Positions 17,994 through 27,248 of a DNA stretch of 64,000 bases are shown here, in pieces. The stretch is from DATARN01 sp963851105. GTDB taxonomy: Bacteria > Actinomycetota > Acidimicrobiia > Acidimicrobiales > Palsa-688. The translations under genes were made by a program, and so were the position numbers. Below the pieces are notes generated by a model that worked only from the letters and a program-made list of their open reading frames with translations, was not told where the DNA came from and ran no database searches. The stretch spans positions 116,967 through 180,966 of the forward strand of contig CAWKNP010000005.1 in the NCBI GenBank assembly GCA_963851105.1, written 5' to 3'. How positions within the stretch are numbered: position 1 is the first letter of the stretch; each line of letters begins with the position of its first letter.

Positions 17994-19199
17994 CTAATTT
18001 TCAGGCGTCGCGATCGCCATCAGTACCTTTCGCCAAGCTGTCAGGGCGTTCTCCACCCCGAGGGGACCCTCGCTGGCCCGCCGGGCGTTGGCCCCCTGGA
18101 GGGCGATGAGATGGGGGTCCGCCAGGTAGCGTTCGAGGGCTGCGGTCAGGCCGGCGACGTCGCCGGGGGCCACCACGGTGCCGAGATCTCCCTCCGCGAT
18201 CTCACGGGCAATCTCGCCCTTGGCCCGCCCCAAGTAGAGGAGGGGGCGGCCGGCCGCCATGGCCCCGTAGGCCTTGGACGGCACGACGATGCCTTCGAAT
18301 CCCGCTCGCAGCGAGATGAACTGCACGTCGCCGGCACTGAGAGTGTGGCCCAGGCGCTCAGCGGGCTGGAACGGCAGCAGCCGAACGTTGTCCAACCCCC
18401 CCTCCTTTTCCCCCGCGACCTGACCACGTCGGCTGCCTGCCCCGATGAAGAGGAAGACCACCTCGGGATGGTTCTGGCGGAACTGCTTGGCCACCGCCAG
18501 GATCTCGTCGAAGGAGTGGGAGACGCCGAGGTTGCCGGAGTAGAGCACGACGAAGCGGTCCTCGAGACCGAGCTCCCGGCGGATCTCGTTGTCCGCGACC
18601 GCCACCGCGGCGGTCACCTCACTGTGGGCCCAGTTCGGCACCATGTGGACGCGGCTGGGGTTGACCCCGCCTGCGATGACCAACTCCTGCATGCAGCGCC
18701 CGATCACCACCACGGCATCGGCGCGCCGCCAGATGAGCCGGGACAGCCAGGTCAGCACCCGCGCCGCCCGCCCCCCGCCGGGGAGTCGGCCGTCGGCGAT
18801 CAGGACATCGGGCCAGACGTCCTGGATGATGCACAAGTAGGGCTGGCCCCGGATGGCACGCAGCACCAGGCCCCAGCCGGCGAAGAACGGCGGCGTGCTG
18901 AAGAACACGTTCAGATCGGCCGCCGCCCCGAAAGCACTCCTCGTGACGGCCCCGACCAGGTAGGTGACCATGGCCTGGACCTTCTGGCGGGACGAAGCCG
19001 GCTGAGCCACCCCGCTGCGGACACGATGGACCCGCACACCGGTGCCCGCCAGGGCGGCGGCCAGGAGGGGCCGGCCGCCGCGGTACTCGGCGCGGCTCAT
19101 CACGACCTCGACATCATCGCCCGCGGCTGCCAGGCTCGGGAGGAGGTCCCGGTAGAACGAGGTAGCGGGCTCGAAGGTGCTGAAGAAGCGGACCTTCAT
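17994..19199 (-). CDS. Glycosyltransferase family 4/1 (GT-B fold)
   Basis: A 401-aa glycosyltransferase with two Rossmann-like halves. The N-terminus KVRFFSTFEPATSFYRDLLP and the mid-region SGNLGVSHSFDEIL mark the WbuB-like group. The C-terminal donor-binding segment is FISLRAGFEGIVVPSKAYGAMAAGRP, with the E-x7-E-like region modified to EGIVVPSK. It transfers a sugar to the lipid-linked repeat unit. ATG 19199 overlaps the TGA of the upstream acyltransferase (ATGA), so translation is coupled. Confidence 0.92.
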   Translation of the reverse strand: MKVRFFSTFEPATSFYRDLLPSLAAAGDDVEVVMSRAEYRGGRPLLAAALAGTGVRVHRVRSGVAQPASSRQKVQAMVTYLVGAVTRSAFGAAADLNVFFSTPPFFAGWGLVLRAIRGQPYLCIIQDVWPDVLIADGRLPGGGRAARVLTWLSRLIWRRADAVVVIGRCMQELVIAGGVNPSRVHMVPNWAHSEVTAAVAVADNEIRRELGLEDRFVVLYSGNLGVSHSFDEILAVAKQFRQNHPEVVFLFIGAGSRRGQVAGEKEGGLDNVRLLPFQPAERLGHTLSAGDVQFISLRAGFEGIVVPSKAYGAMAAGRPLLYLGRAKGEIAREIAEGDLGTVVAPGDVAGLTAALERYLADPHLIALQGANARRASEGPLGVENALTAWRKVLMAIATPEN

Positions 19200-19714
19200 G
19201 GCGCCGCGATCACCCGGGCGGGATTGCCGGCCACGATCGTGCCGGCTGCGAAGGTCCCCGAAACGACGCTGCCGGCGCCCACCACGCACCCGTCGCCGAG
19301 GTGGGTGCCCTTCAAGACAATGGCCCGGGCCCCGATGAACACGTCGTTGCCGATCACCACCGGCATCGACTGCCCGGCGCGGGGCTCCGCCGCCCGCACG
19401 CCGGCATCGATCGGGTGGAAGTCGGTGTCGATCACCATGACGCCGCATCCCAACCGAACGCGATCGCCGATCGTGATGCTCTGCTGGGCGCACACCACGA
19501 CCCCACTGGCCTTGACGCCGGCGCCGACGGTCAGGCGGGCGCCGGCGGCACGGGTGCTGAGCACACAGCGCTGTGGCCCGAGCGGGTTGGAGCGGTACCA
19601 GCTCCGCAACTCGAAGTCGTCACCGACCGCGATGGTGCTCGCCCGGTGGCGTTGGATCACCGGCAGGCCGTAGATCCGCCAGCCCCGGCCCCACGCCACG
19701 CCGTTGGCCCGCAC
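19196..19714 (-). CDS. Left-handed beta-helix (hexapeptide repeat) acyltransferase
   Basis: A 172-aa acetyl/acyltransferase of the LbetaH superfamily. Hexapeptide repeats are visible in two blocks (ITIGDRVRLGCGVMVIDTD and VVIGNDVFIGARAIVLKGT) and the C-terminal AGNPARVI is typical. The histidine of DTDFHP is the probable catalytic base. It likely O-acetylates a sugar of the EPS. GTG 19714 is used; the frame is open about 60 bases further upstream but has no better start. Coupled to the downstream glycosyltransferase. Confidence 0.88.
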   Translation of the reverse strand: MRANGVAWGRGWRIYGLPVIQRHRASTIAVGDDFELRSWYRSNPLGPQRCVLSTRAAGARLTVGAGVKASGVVVCAQQSITIGDRVRLGCGVMVIDTDFHPIDAGVRAAEPRAGQSMPVVIGNDVFIGARAIVLKGTHLGDGCVVGAGSVVSGTFAAGTIVAGNPARVIAAP

Positions 19715-19822
19715 GACCGCCCGGGTCAGCGGTTGCCAGACCCAGCGGCGCGCCTTCGAGCCACGCTTTCCAGGGAGTTGCGATCACCGACCCGACGCCG
19801 GTGGGTCGGGCCCCGCTGGTGC

Positions 19823-20833
19823 TCAGTGGCCCGCCATCTGGTCGTAGATCCAGCGGTAGGTCTGTTCCATGCCCGCCTCGAGCGTCACCGCCGGCGCCCA
19901 GTTGTACAGCTTCTGGATCAGGGTGTTGTCACTGTTGCGGCCCCGCACGCCGAGGGGCACGTCGAGGATGTACTTCCGCTGCAGGTGGACCCCGGCCAGC
20001 TCCTCGACGATGTCGACCAGCCGGTTGATCGTGACCATCTCGTCACTGCCGACGTTGACCGGCTCGGAGGAGTCCCCGAGGGTGACCTTGAGCGTGCCGG
20101 TGAGGCAGTCGTCGATGTAGGTGAAGCTGCGGGTCTGCTGGCCGTCACCCCAGATCTCGATCGTGTCGCGGCCGGAGAGCTTGGCTTCGATCACCTTGCG
20201 GCAGATGGCGGCCGGCGCCTTCTCCCGGCCGCCCTGGTAGGTGCCGTTGGGGCCATAGATGTTGTGGTAGCGGGCCACACGCGTCGCCAGCCCGAAGTCC
20301 TCGAGGAAGTGCCGGGCCATGCGCTCGCTGAACAGCTTCTCCCAGCCGTATCCGTCCTCGGGGTCGGCGGGGTAGGCGTCGGATTCTCGCAACGCCTCGA
20401 CATCGGGCGTGTCCTGGCGACCAAGAGGATAGACGCAGGCCGAAGATGCGTAGAAGTAGCGCTGCACGCCCGCCTTGGGTGCCGCCTGCAGAAGGTGGGT
20501 GCTGATGAGCACCGACAGCATGCAGGCCGCTTTGTTGTTCTCAATGAAGCCCATCCCGCCCATGTCGGCGGCCAGGTTGAACACCGTGGTCATCCCCGAG
20601 ACCGTTTCGGCGCAGACATCGGCTCGTTGCAGATCCCCCTGGCAGTTGTCGGCCTCGGGGAACACCTGGTACCACTCGTCCACGGGTTTGGAGTCGACCG
20701 CGCGCACCGCCACACCGCGCGACACCAGGTCCTTCACCAGGTGACCACCAATGAAACCACCGCCGCCCGCGACCAGAACAGCGCCCAGGTCCATCTTGGG
20801 TTCGGGGCCTTCTGGCTTAAACTCGTCAACCAT
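19823..20833 (-). CDS. GDP-mannose 3,5-epimerase-like NAD-dependent epimerase
   Basis: A 336-aa extended SDR enzyme. The NAD motif GGGGFIGGHLV is near residue 24. Several segments match GDP-mannose 3,5-epimerase closely: AADMGGMGFIENN, YASSACVYP, the catalytic YGWEK, RYHNIYGPNGTYQGGREKAP and WGDGQQTRSFTYIDDC. That enzyme, best known from plants, converts GDP-mannose to GDP-L-galactose or GDP-L-gulose. ATG 20833 is chosen; ATG 20794 is possible. It is divergent from the glycosyltransferase at 20867. Confidence 0.88.
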   Translation of the reverse strand: MVDEFKPEGPEPKMDLGAVLVAGGGGFIGGHLVKDLVSRGVAVRAVDSKPVDEWYQVFPEADNCQGDLQRADVCAETVSGMTTVFNLAADMGGMGFIENNKAACMLSVLISTHLLQAAPKAGVQRYFYASSACVYPLGRQDTPDVEALRESDAYPADPEDGYGWEKLFSERMARHFLEDFGLATRVARYHNIYGPNGTYQGGREKAPAAICRKVIEAKLSGRDTIEIWGDGQQTRSFTYIDDCLTGTLKVTLGDSSEPVNVGSDEMVTINRLVDIVEELAGVHLQRKYILDVPLGVRGRNSDNTLIQKLYNWAPAVTLEAGMEQTYRWIYDQMAGH

Positions 20834-20866
20834 TCGCGCAGAATACCCGGAGGCGGGCGCCCGACT

Positions 20867-22178
20867 TTGCCGCTTTCCCTTCTCTACTACCTCGCCGACG
20901 CTGAGCTCGATCGTGGTGGGATTGTCCGAACGGTGCTCGACTTGGCCACTGCGATGGCGGCGCGTGGTCACCGGGTGGGATTGGCGACCTGCTCGCCGGT
21001 CGACATCCCCGATGGGTGGATGTCCGCATCACAGCCGTCGGGATCAGAGCCGTCGGGATCAGAGCCTTCGGGATTGCAGCCTTCGGGATCGCAGCCTTCG
21101 GGATCGCAGCCTTCGGGATCGCAGCCTTCGGGATCGCAGCCTTCGGGATCGCAGCCTTCGGTGATATCCCTGCGCCGGACGGTGGGGGGCGTCCGCTTCA
21201 CACCTCGCTCCGTCGGTCGCCTTCGCGAGGCGCTGCCCGGCTATGACGTCGTGCACTTCAACAACCTCTGGAACCCGGAAGTTCTCCACTTCGCTCGGCT
21301 GGCCCGGCAAGCTCACAAGCCCTACGTCGTCACCCCCCACGGCACGCTCGACCCATGGTCGATGGGACAGCGGCGAGGAAAGAAGAGGGCGTACCTGGCC
21401 CTTGCCGGGGGGCGGCTACTGCGGGGAGCGGCGGCGCTGCATTTCACCGCCGCGGTGGAACAGAGCGGTGCCGAGCAGTGGGTTACGCCCCGGGTCAGCG
21501 CGGTGATCCCGAATGTCGTCGACCTCGAGGCGTTTTTCCCCGGCGGAGCCGGGCGGGATTCGTGCGCCGGAGGAGGTTCTCCGCCGACGTTGTTGTTCCT
21601 CAGCCGGCTGCATCCGAAGAAGCGCCCTGAATTGCTGATCTCCGCGGTGGCGGCGCTTCGGGACAAAGATGTCGCCGTCCAGGTCGCGATCGCCGGTTCG
21701 GGAGAGGCGTCGTACGTGGCCGGCCTGCAGGATCTGGTGGCAGGACTTTCCCTGGGTGACAGGATCCGGTTCCTCGGCACGGTCGGCGGGCAGGCGAAAA
21801 TCGACCTCTACCGCTCCGCAGACCTGTTCGTCGTCCCCACCAGCCAGGAGAACTTCGGGATCGTCTTCGTGGAGGCTCTGGCCGAGCGCGCTGCCGGTGG
21901 TGGCGACCACGGGAACCGACATCTGGCCCGAATTGTCGGGCACGGGCGGGGCGGTGATCTGCGATCTGGACCGGGAGCCGCAACCGGCGGTGAAGCTGGC
22001 GGAGGTGATAGCGGAGCTGCTGGCCGATCCCGTCCGCCGACGGTCGATGGCCGAAGCGGGGCGCGCCGGGGTGCAGGAGTGGCTCGACACCGACAGGACG
22101 TGCGCGGCCTTCGCCGCCTTCTACCAGGTCGCCATAGACAGATCCACCGACAGATCCACCGACAGATACGGTGTCTGA
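20867..22178 (+). CDS. Glycosyltransferase family 4, frameshifted near the C-terminus
   Basis: GT-B glycosyltransferase, about 436 aa after repair. TTG 20867 is the likely start (MPLSLLYYLADAELDRGGIV), with GGAGG thirteen bases upstream. Clear motifs are HFNNLWNP, VVTPHGTLDPWS, FLSRLHPKKRPE and VVPTSQENFGIVFVEALA. The frame breaks at 21884 within GCCGAGCGCG; removing that G restores ALASALPVVATTG and an open frame to TGA 22176-22178. The N-terminal half contains an unusual Q-P-S-G-S repeat (21032-21166). The stop codon abuts the GTG of the next sulfotransferase. Confidence 0.85.
21032..21166 (+). repeat. 15-bp in-frame tandem repeat (QPSGS) inside a glycosyltransferase
   Basis: Nine head-to-tail 15-bp units of the form CAGCCTTCGGGATCG; the first two and the last are slightly degenerate. 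They encode Q/E-P-S-G-S. The repeat lies where the N-terminal domain of the glycosyltransferase has a surface loop. Unit length is a multiple of three, so copy-number change alters loop length, not frame. Confidence 0.95.
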
Positions 22179-23009
22179 GTGCCCCGGTTCGCGTTGCCGA
22201 CTGGCCAGACGGTCGGGTCGTGGTTGCCTCGCCCGATGCGCCGCCGGGCACGCGAGGTGGCGGTACGGCGGCGCCATCGCGGCCTGGGCGCCGCCGACGT
22301 GCTGCTGGTGTCCTACCCCAAGTCGGGAAGCACCTGGCTGCGGATGCTCCTCGCCGAGGCATTGACTGGCACCGAAGCCAACTTCGACTCCATCCGGTCT
22401 TCGGTACCACCGATGGGCGACCACGCCGGCGGCCTGGCGCTCCTGCCTGGCGGGGGTCGGCTCATCCGCAGCCATGAGCCCCTGGAACCGATCTATCCGA
22501 TCGCCGGGAAGCGGATCGTCTACCTGCTGCGCGACGCGCGGGCCGTTGCGGTGTCATATTTCCATCACAGCCGGCGCATGAGCACCCACGGCGGCGACCT
22601 TGACGCCTTTTGCGCGGACTTCGTCGCCGGCAGGATCGGCAACCTCGGGCCATGGAGCCGCCACGTCAGCTTGGCTCTTGACCGGGCCCGAGAAAATCCT
22701 GAGGCCACCTACATCGTCCGCTACGAGGATCTTACGGCCGACAGCGCCACGGCAGTCACCGCCATCATGGGCTTTCTGGGCGTCGCCGCCGACGACGGGG
22801 CTGTGGCCAGGGCGGTCGCCAACAATGATATGACCCGCATCCGCGACAAGGAGCAGCAGTCGACGTTCCTCGCCAGCAAGGGCGACGTCAGCAACTCAGT
22901 CGTGCGGGCCGGACGCGCCAAGGGATGGCGCGACGAACTTTCGGTCCCTGCCAGGAAGATGTTCGAGGACGAATTCGGCGAGATCCTCAACCGTGCCGGC
23001 TACGCGTAA
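22179..23009 (+). CDS. Sulfotransferase
   Basis: A 276-aa PAPS-dependent sulfotransferase. The 5'-phosphosulfate loop is YPKSGSTWLRMLL (about residues 46-58) and the 3'-phosphate motif is LLRDARAVAVSYFHH. The C-terminal RAGRAKGWRDEL fits the RxxGxxGxWxxx segment of the family. GTG 22179 follows the glycosyltransferase stop with no gap. With the fused enzyme at 16176 it implies a sulfated polymer with at least three sulfotransferase domains encoded in this locus. Confidence 0.92.
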   Translation: MPRFALPTGQTVGSWLPRPMRRRAREVAVRRRHRGLGAADVLLVSYPKSGSTWLRMLLAEALTGTEANFDSIRSSVPPMGDHAGGLALLPGGGRLIRSHEPLEPIYPIAGKRIVYLLRDARAVAVSYFHHSRRMSTHGGDLDAFCADFVAGRIGNLGPWSRHVSLALDRARENPEATYIVRYEDLTADSATAVTAIMGFLGVAADDGAVARAVANNDMTRIRDKEQQSTFLASKGDVSNSVVRAGRAKGWRDELSVPARKMFEDEFGEILNRAGYA

Positions 23010-23020
23010 ATTTTGACGGG

Positions 23021-23776
23021 TCAAGGGAGCTTCAGCTGCTCGAGCTGTTCGAGCCTCCAGAGGCCGAGGACGCGACGATCGGCGTGCACGCCCGGATCGC
23101 CTATCGTTTTTTCTGGCAGTGGCAGCCCAAACGGTGGCAGGCAGAGATTCACCGGTCGCGCCATTCCCGTCTGCACATCGACGTTTCGGGTCGTGTCGGG
23201 ATAATTGGAGGCGAGGAAATATAAAGGACTCGCCTTGATCACGTTGAACAAACCGTCGCGGATGTAGCGATTGGACAGGTGGAGGAACACGTCCCGGCAA
23301 AGAATCACATCGACGTGCGGCAGGGTGTCCTGGCAGAGGTCAAGACGAACGAATTGGCGGCGGTCATTTCCGAAGCAATTCCGAAGTTCCTCGATGAGGT
23401 CGGGCACGATATCCGCGCCGATATACTCATCGACCCCCGAAAGGTCAACGTGGCTCATCCAGTGGAAGTCCCCGCACGGTATGTCGAGCAGCGACCGAGC
23501 CCCCACTTCTCGCAGCACTCCGGGGAGTTGTTCCCGCAGCGTGCTGGTAGCCGACAGTGTCGAGCCCAGTCCCGAGCGCGTCTCGGAGCTCTGCCAGTGG
23601 TTGTCTCGATAGATCTTCTGGAAGATGTCGGTCGGTTCCAGACCCTCGAATCGCTTTTGCCGGCGCCGATACGTGGGCCTGAGATACCGGGCCGCGGCGG
23701 CGGTCCGGGGGAAGCGCTTGCGCAATGCGGCCCGGCGGAGCAGCCAAGACGACACGTTGCCGGCACTCTGGTTCAA
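23021..23776 (-). CDS. Class I SAM-dependent methyltransferase
   Basis: A 251-aa methyltransferase. The SAM-binding motif I is SLLDIPCGDFHWM and the post-I segment is YIGADIV, followed by LCRDVFLHLS. It presumably methylates a sugar of the EPS. It overlaps the stop of the upstream polymerase gene by four bases (ATGA type) and is convergent with the sulfotransferase. Confidence 0.88.
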   Translation of the reverse strand: MNQSAGNVSSWLLRRAALRKRFPRTAAAARYLRPTYRRRQKRFEGLEPTDIFQKIYRDNHWQSSETRSGLGSTLSATSTLREQLPGVLREVGARSLLDIPCGDFHWMSHVDLSGVDEYIGADIVPDLIEELRNCFGNDRRQFVRLDLCQDTLPHVDVILCRDVFLHLSNRYIRDGLFNVIKASPLYFLASNYPDTTRNVDVQTGMARPVNLCLPPFGLPLPEKTIGDPGVHADRRVLGLWRLEQLEQLKLP

Positions 23777-25242
23777 GTCAGTCCTGCCGTCAACGAGCTG
23801 GTGTCCAGTTCACTCGCCGAAGGTGGGTCACCGAAAGAAATCAACCATTCGAAAACGGCCAATGCGGCCCTGGTGGCTATCACCGATCCCACGAAGACGG
23901 CGGCGAATGCCGAGGATTCGCCTCTGGCCAGCCCGAGCACCTGGCCAAGGGAGCTACCGACCGCCACCACGAGAAACGGGTCCCACCGGTTGCCGAGGAC
24001 GGCATCGTCGAACATGCGCAGGAGGGCCGCGATCAAGAAGGCGTACACCACGTCGGCCAACAAGCCACCCTCAGCGGCCGCGTTGCCGATGATCCCGGCC
24101 GGCACCTTGAGCTTCTCGACATTCACGCCGGTGAGATTGGCTTCCGCCGCGATGGAGTCGGAGATCGGCTTAGGCTTCGCATGCCAGATCGATCGGGGGA
24201 CGACGATCCCGAAGAAGTACTGAAGCGTCTGCAGCTTCTTGGCGTGGAAGGGCGTGGGATAGTTCTCCTCGACCCACATCGTCACCGAACCGGTCGGCAG
24301 GTTGGTCGCCAGGGTCTTGGCCCCCGACGCCCCCGCGCCACTGGCGTCACCGAGCTTGTTCAGGAACTGCGATACCGAACCGTTGGACTGACCAGCCTTG
24401 CGCAGGTCGGTGAAAATGGCCAACGCCAGCAGCGGCACGAGGACCAACGCCCCGAGCTTGAGCATGACCTTGCGGCTGCCGCCCGAGCGCAGACGCGAGT
24501 AGTAGAGGCTCCAGATCACCGCACCGAACAGCGCCACGAGGGGCCGCCGGCTGAACTGCCCCACGATTGCGATCGGAATATTAATGAGCAGGATGACCCC
24601 GCAGAACACCCCTCGCTGGGCCGCCGATCGGTCTGCTCGTGAGATCCACGCCGCCAGCCCGCAGGCCACGGCCGCCGCCGCGACCGAGACGAGCGACGCC
24701 GCGTGGCTGATCGTGCCGCCTCCCGAGGCCAGGGCGTAGGTCCGAAGCAGGACTGCGGCGGCGGTCATGCCGACGGCCAACGGCACGACGCTGCGCCGGG
24801 TGGTCTTTCTGCCCGCGAGCAGCGAACCCAAGCGGTTGGTGACGCGTTCCAGCCCCACCGGATGCTCGTAGGCGAGAAGGAAGACGATCAGGAAGACCGT
24901 GGCCAGGAGCTCGAAGCGGTGCTCCGTGGCCAAGGGCCGGTTGAGGGGAAACTGACCAAAGTTCCCGGTACTGGCCACATTGGCAGCGCTGTACAGCTCG
25001 AACAATATGAAACCGAGCAGAAAAATGTTCCGGAGGCACAGGAGCTCGTGCTGGCCGGTCTGGTACTGCCGGACCATCCAGATCAGCAGGCCGACGGACA
25101 GCAGGTTCAAATAGAGCGGGACCGGCAGCACCGCCATAGCGACGGCGAGGGAACCGACACCGATGGAGCGGATCCCGACAGTGAAAAGCCGGTGGTGCGA
25201 CCGGCGTCGGGGACTGATCGACCCATGGTCGGACATCGGCAC
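23773..25242 (-). CDS. O-antigen polymerase-like membrane protein (Wzy type)
   Basis: A 489-aa integral membrane protein with about 11-12 helices and one large extracytoplasmic loop in the second half (roughly residues 290-390, with FFGIVVPRSIWHAKPKPISD). This topology is typical of Wzy polymerases, which join repeat units on the outer face of the membrane. A second polymerase-like protein at 54853 carries VGAFVSIPFPSN in the equivalent loop. Starts at GTG 25242 or ATG 25236. Sits between a lipoprotein and a methyltransferase on the same strand. Confidence 0.78.
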   Translation of the reverse strand: MPMSDHGSISPRRRSHHRLFTVGIRSIGVGSLAVAMAVLPVPLYLNLLSVGLLIWMVRQYQTGQHELLCLRNIFLLGFILFELYSAANVASTGNFGQFPLNRPLATEHRFELLATVFLIVFLLAYEHPVGLERVTNRLGSLLAGRKTTRRSVVPLAVGMTAAAVLLRTYALASGGGTISHAASLVSVAAAAVACGLAAWISRADRSAAQRGVFCGVILLINIPIAIVGQFSRRPLVALFGAVIWSLYYSRLRSGGSRKVMLKLGALVLVPLLALAIFTDLRKAGQSNGSVSQFLNKLGDASGAGASGAKTLATNLPTGSVTMWVEENYPTPFHAKKLQTLQYFFGIVVPRSIWHAKPKPISDSIAAEANLTGVNVEKLKVPAGIIGNAAAEGGLLADVVYAFLIAALLRMFDDAVLGNRWDPFLVVAVGSSLGQVLGLARGESSAFAAVFVGSVIATRAALAVFEWLISFGDPPSASELDTSSLTAGLT

Positions 25243-25263
25243 ACCGGTCAGCGTAGCGGGGGC

Positions 25264-26430
25264 CTATCGGCAGAAATGAACGATGGTCGGCCCGTACCCG
25301 ACGGCCCAGACCTCCTCCGACGATGGGGATGCACTGGCACCGAAAAGGCGTTGGGTCGAGGGGTTGGGCATCACGCTCCATGTCGAGCCGTCACCGTGCT
25401 CGATGAGCGAGCCGGTGCTGTTGGAGTCGCCAACTGCGAACAGGTCCGTGGAGCTGAGGGCGGCGCCATGGCGGGGACGGCCCGACGCGGCCACGTTCTG
25501 CATGGTCGTCGGATTGACGCTCCCGGCCGTGACGTGCAGCCCGATGGGGGTTTCCGCCGCTACTGCTGCTTGGGCTTGCCTGGAGGCGGTGGGCAGGGGC
25601 TGGAGGAAGCCGATCATCCACACATCGTGGTCCGTCACGGGAAGCACACCGTGGAGCTGGGTGCTGGCGTCGATCGGCGGCGCAGGAACCGTCTGCCAAC
25701 CCTGCGACGAGGTCCAATGCTCGATCAAGGGCGAGTGGACAGTCTTCGCGATGGTCTCACCGACGGCCCAGATTGTGCCTTGTGGCGTTGTTTCGGCCGA
25801 CCGGAGGGCGGTTCCGTCCACCACCCCAGCACTGTCGAGCGACCAGGCGGACCCGTTCCAATGGAGGCGGAAGGAGGCATCACGGCCGACGAAGAGCCCG
25901 ACAGCCCAAATGTCGGCCGGACCGAGCGGAGCCAACGAGATCAGGATTGTGGCGCCCGCGATCTCGGGAATGCCGATCGGTACGCTGGCCCATTTCCTTC
26001 CATCCCAATGGACGGTGGCCGCGCCGGTGCCGCCGCGGCCGCTGGCCCAGACGTCGTTGGGCGCAATCTCACGGATGCTGTAGAGGGTTCCGTTGGGGCC
26101 AGTCCAGGCGACCTGCCACGATTTGCCGTCCCAGCGGTCGACGACCATCTTGCCGTCACCGTCGCGGCCTGCGGCCCAGGCACGGTCAGCGGCTTTGGCG
26201 TCGACTCCGAGCAGGTAGCCCCCGCCCGGAGGGGGCACGCTCTGCCAGTTGCCGTCGCAGGCGATCAAGCTGTGGTGCAGCACGGTCGTGGTCGAGGTCG
26301 TCCCGGAGGCCGCGGTCGACGGCACCGTGGGCTCGACGACCTTTGGTCCCGACTTGCTGCAGGCGCCGGCCGCAACCAGCGCCACGATGGCAGCACACGC
26401 TGTTGCCCGCGTGCGGACGAAGAATTTCAC
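25264..26430 (-). CDS. Beta-propeller-like lipoprotein
   Basis: A 388-aa exported protein with a signal peptide and probable lipobox ending at C24 (AAGAC). The mature part repeats blocks of about 45 residues containing D-x-W-A-x-G and HWxGxxW (NDVWASGRG, DIWAVGLF, TIWAVGET, DVWMIGFL, EVWAVGYG), as in beta-propeller blades. About six to seven blades fit. Function unknown; it may bind or present polysaccharide at the cell surface. The ATG overlaps the stop of the FkbM-like gene by four bases. Confidence 0.72.
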   Translation of the reverse strand: MKFFVRTRATACAAIVALVAAGACSKSGPKVVEPTVPSTAASGTTSTTTVLHHSLIACDGNWQSVPPPGGGYLLGVDAKAADRAWAAGRDGDGKMVVDRWDGKSWQVAWTGPNGTLYSIREIAPNDVWASGRGGTGAATVHWDGRKWASVPIGIPEIAGATILISLAPLGPADIWAVGLFVGRDASFRLHWNGSAWSLDSAGVVDGTALRSAETTPQGTIWAVGETIAKTVHSPLIEHWTSSQGWQTVPAPPIDASTQLHGVLPVTDHDVWMIGFLQPLPTASRQAQAAVAAETPIGLHVTAGSVNPTTMQNVAASGRPRHGAALSSTDLFAVGDSNSTGSLIEHGDGSTWSVMPNPSTQRLFGASASPSSEEVWAVGYGPTIVHFCR

Positions 26431-27186
26431 GGTGCGACCGGCGGTTTCCGATGGAAGGTGAAACCGCGGTCGTCGTGGGAGGCGAACTCGTACCCGAGGC
26501 CCGACAGGGTCGGTGCGAACGATTCGAGATCACTCGTCCTGGCAAGGCAGATATAGGGGACACCACGCGCAATGGTGTCGGAGAGACCCGTCAGGATCTC
26601 CTTTTCAGCACCATTCGTCGTGATACTGATGAGATCCACCTGCGCGATTCCGTGCTCGGCCAGAACGTCGTCAATCCGCCGGGCGGCCAATTCCAGTTTC
26701 TGGAACCGGGCCAGCTCACTTTCCTGATAGTCGGCGCAACCGGCAGTGAAGTTGCTTGCGGGGTGCCGGTCGTCGACGTAGAGGACCAGCGTCGTCGCCT
26801 CGGACCAGGCGGCACCGTGATGGACGATCAACTGGCTCACGCCCTGACGGGCCGCCACCTCCTGCAGCCGCTTCGCGCTCGGCGCCGTCGGGCTCGACGG
26901 CCAGGACCTTCCCGCTGCGCTGAGCGAGCAGCGCGAAATGCATGGCGCGCGACCTGCCGGCCAGCAACGTGTCTTGTGGCGCACCCACCTGTACGACGAC
27001 CGATCCCGGCCGCACGTAACAATAGGGCGGGCGCCGGCGCCGGGCGCGATTGCCCAGACGGTATTTCAGGGCGAAGGGAACCGAGGCCATCACGGAGTTG
27101 TAGATGCGGACGGCACGGCGGTGCGCCGGACCCCGGTGCGACCACCGGAACCGGGCGTAGCTGCGCGACTTCAAGCGTTGCGCCAT
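26427..27186 (-). CDS. FkbM-like methyltransferase, frameshifted
   Basis: Starts at ATG 27186 (MAQRLKSRSYARFRW). The first segment reads YVRPGSVVVQVGAPQDTL and GKVLAVEPDGA; the second, in another frame, continues AKRLQEVAARQG and ends at 26427. Deleting one base at 26880 in GCCGAGCGCG joins them. The order matches FkbM O-methyltransferases (about 250 aa). The motif usually written K-I-D-V-E-G-A-E is here SITTNGAE, so the acidic residue is lost and activity is uncertain. Forms an operon with the lipoprotein and polymerase downstream. Confidence 0.7.
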
Positions 27187-27248
27187 GAACGGCTCACGAT
27201 AATGGACATACCGGAACGGCTGTCGTCGCCGACGCGGGGGCGGCGGGG

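Noticed and set aside
19301..20866. Very long plus-strand open frame running into the glycosyltransferase
   Set aside because: It is antisense to the acyltransferase and epimerase genes, which have clear motifs; only the part from 20867 is coding.
21032..21166. Regular short repeats that could look like a CRISPR array
   Set aside because: Units are contiguous, 15 bp, without spacers and in frame inside a gene; a coding tandem repeat.
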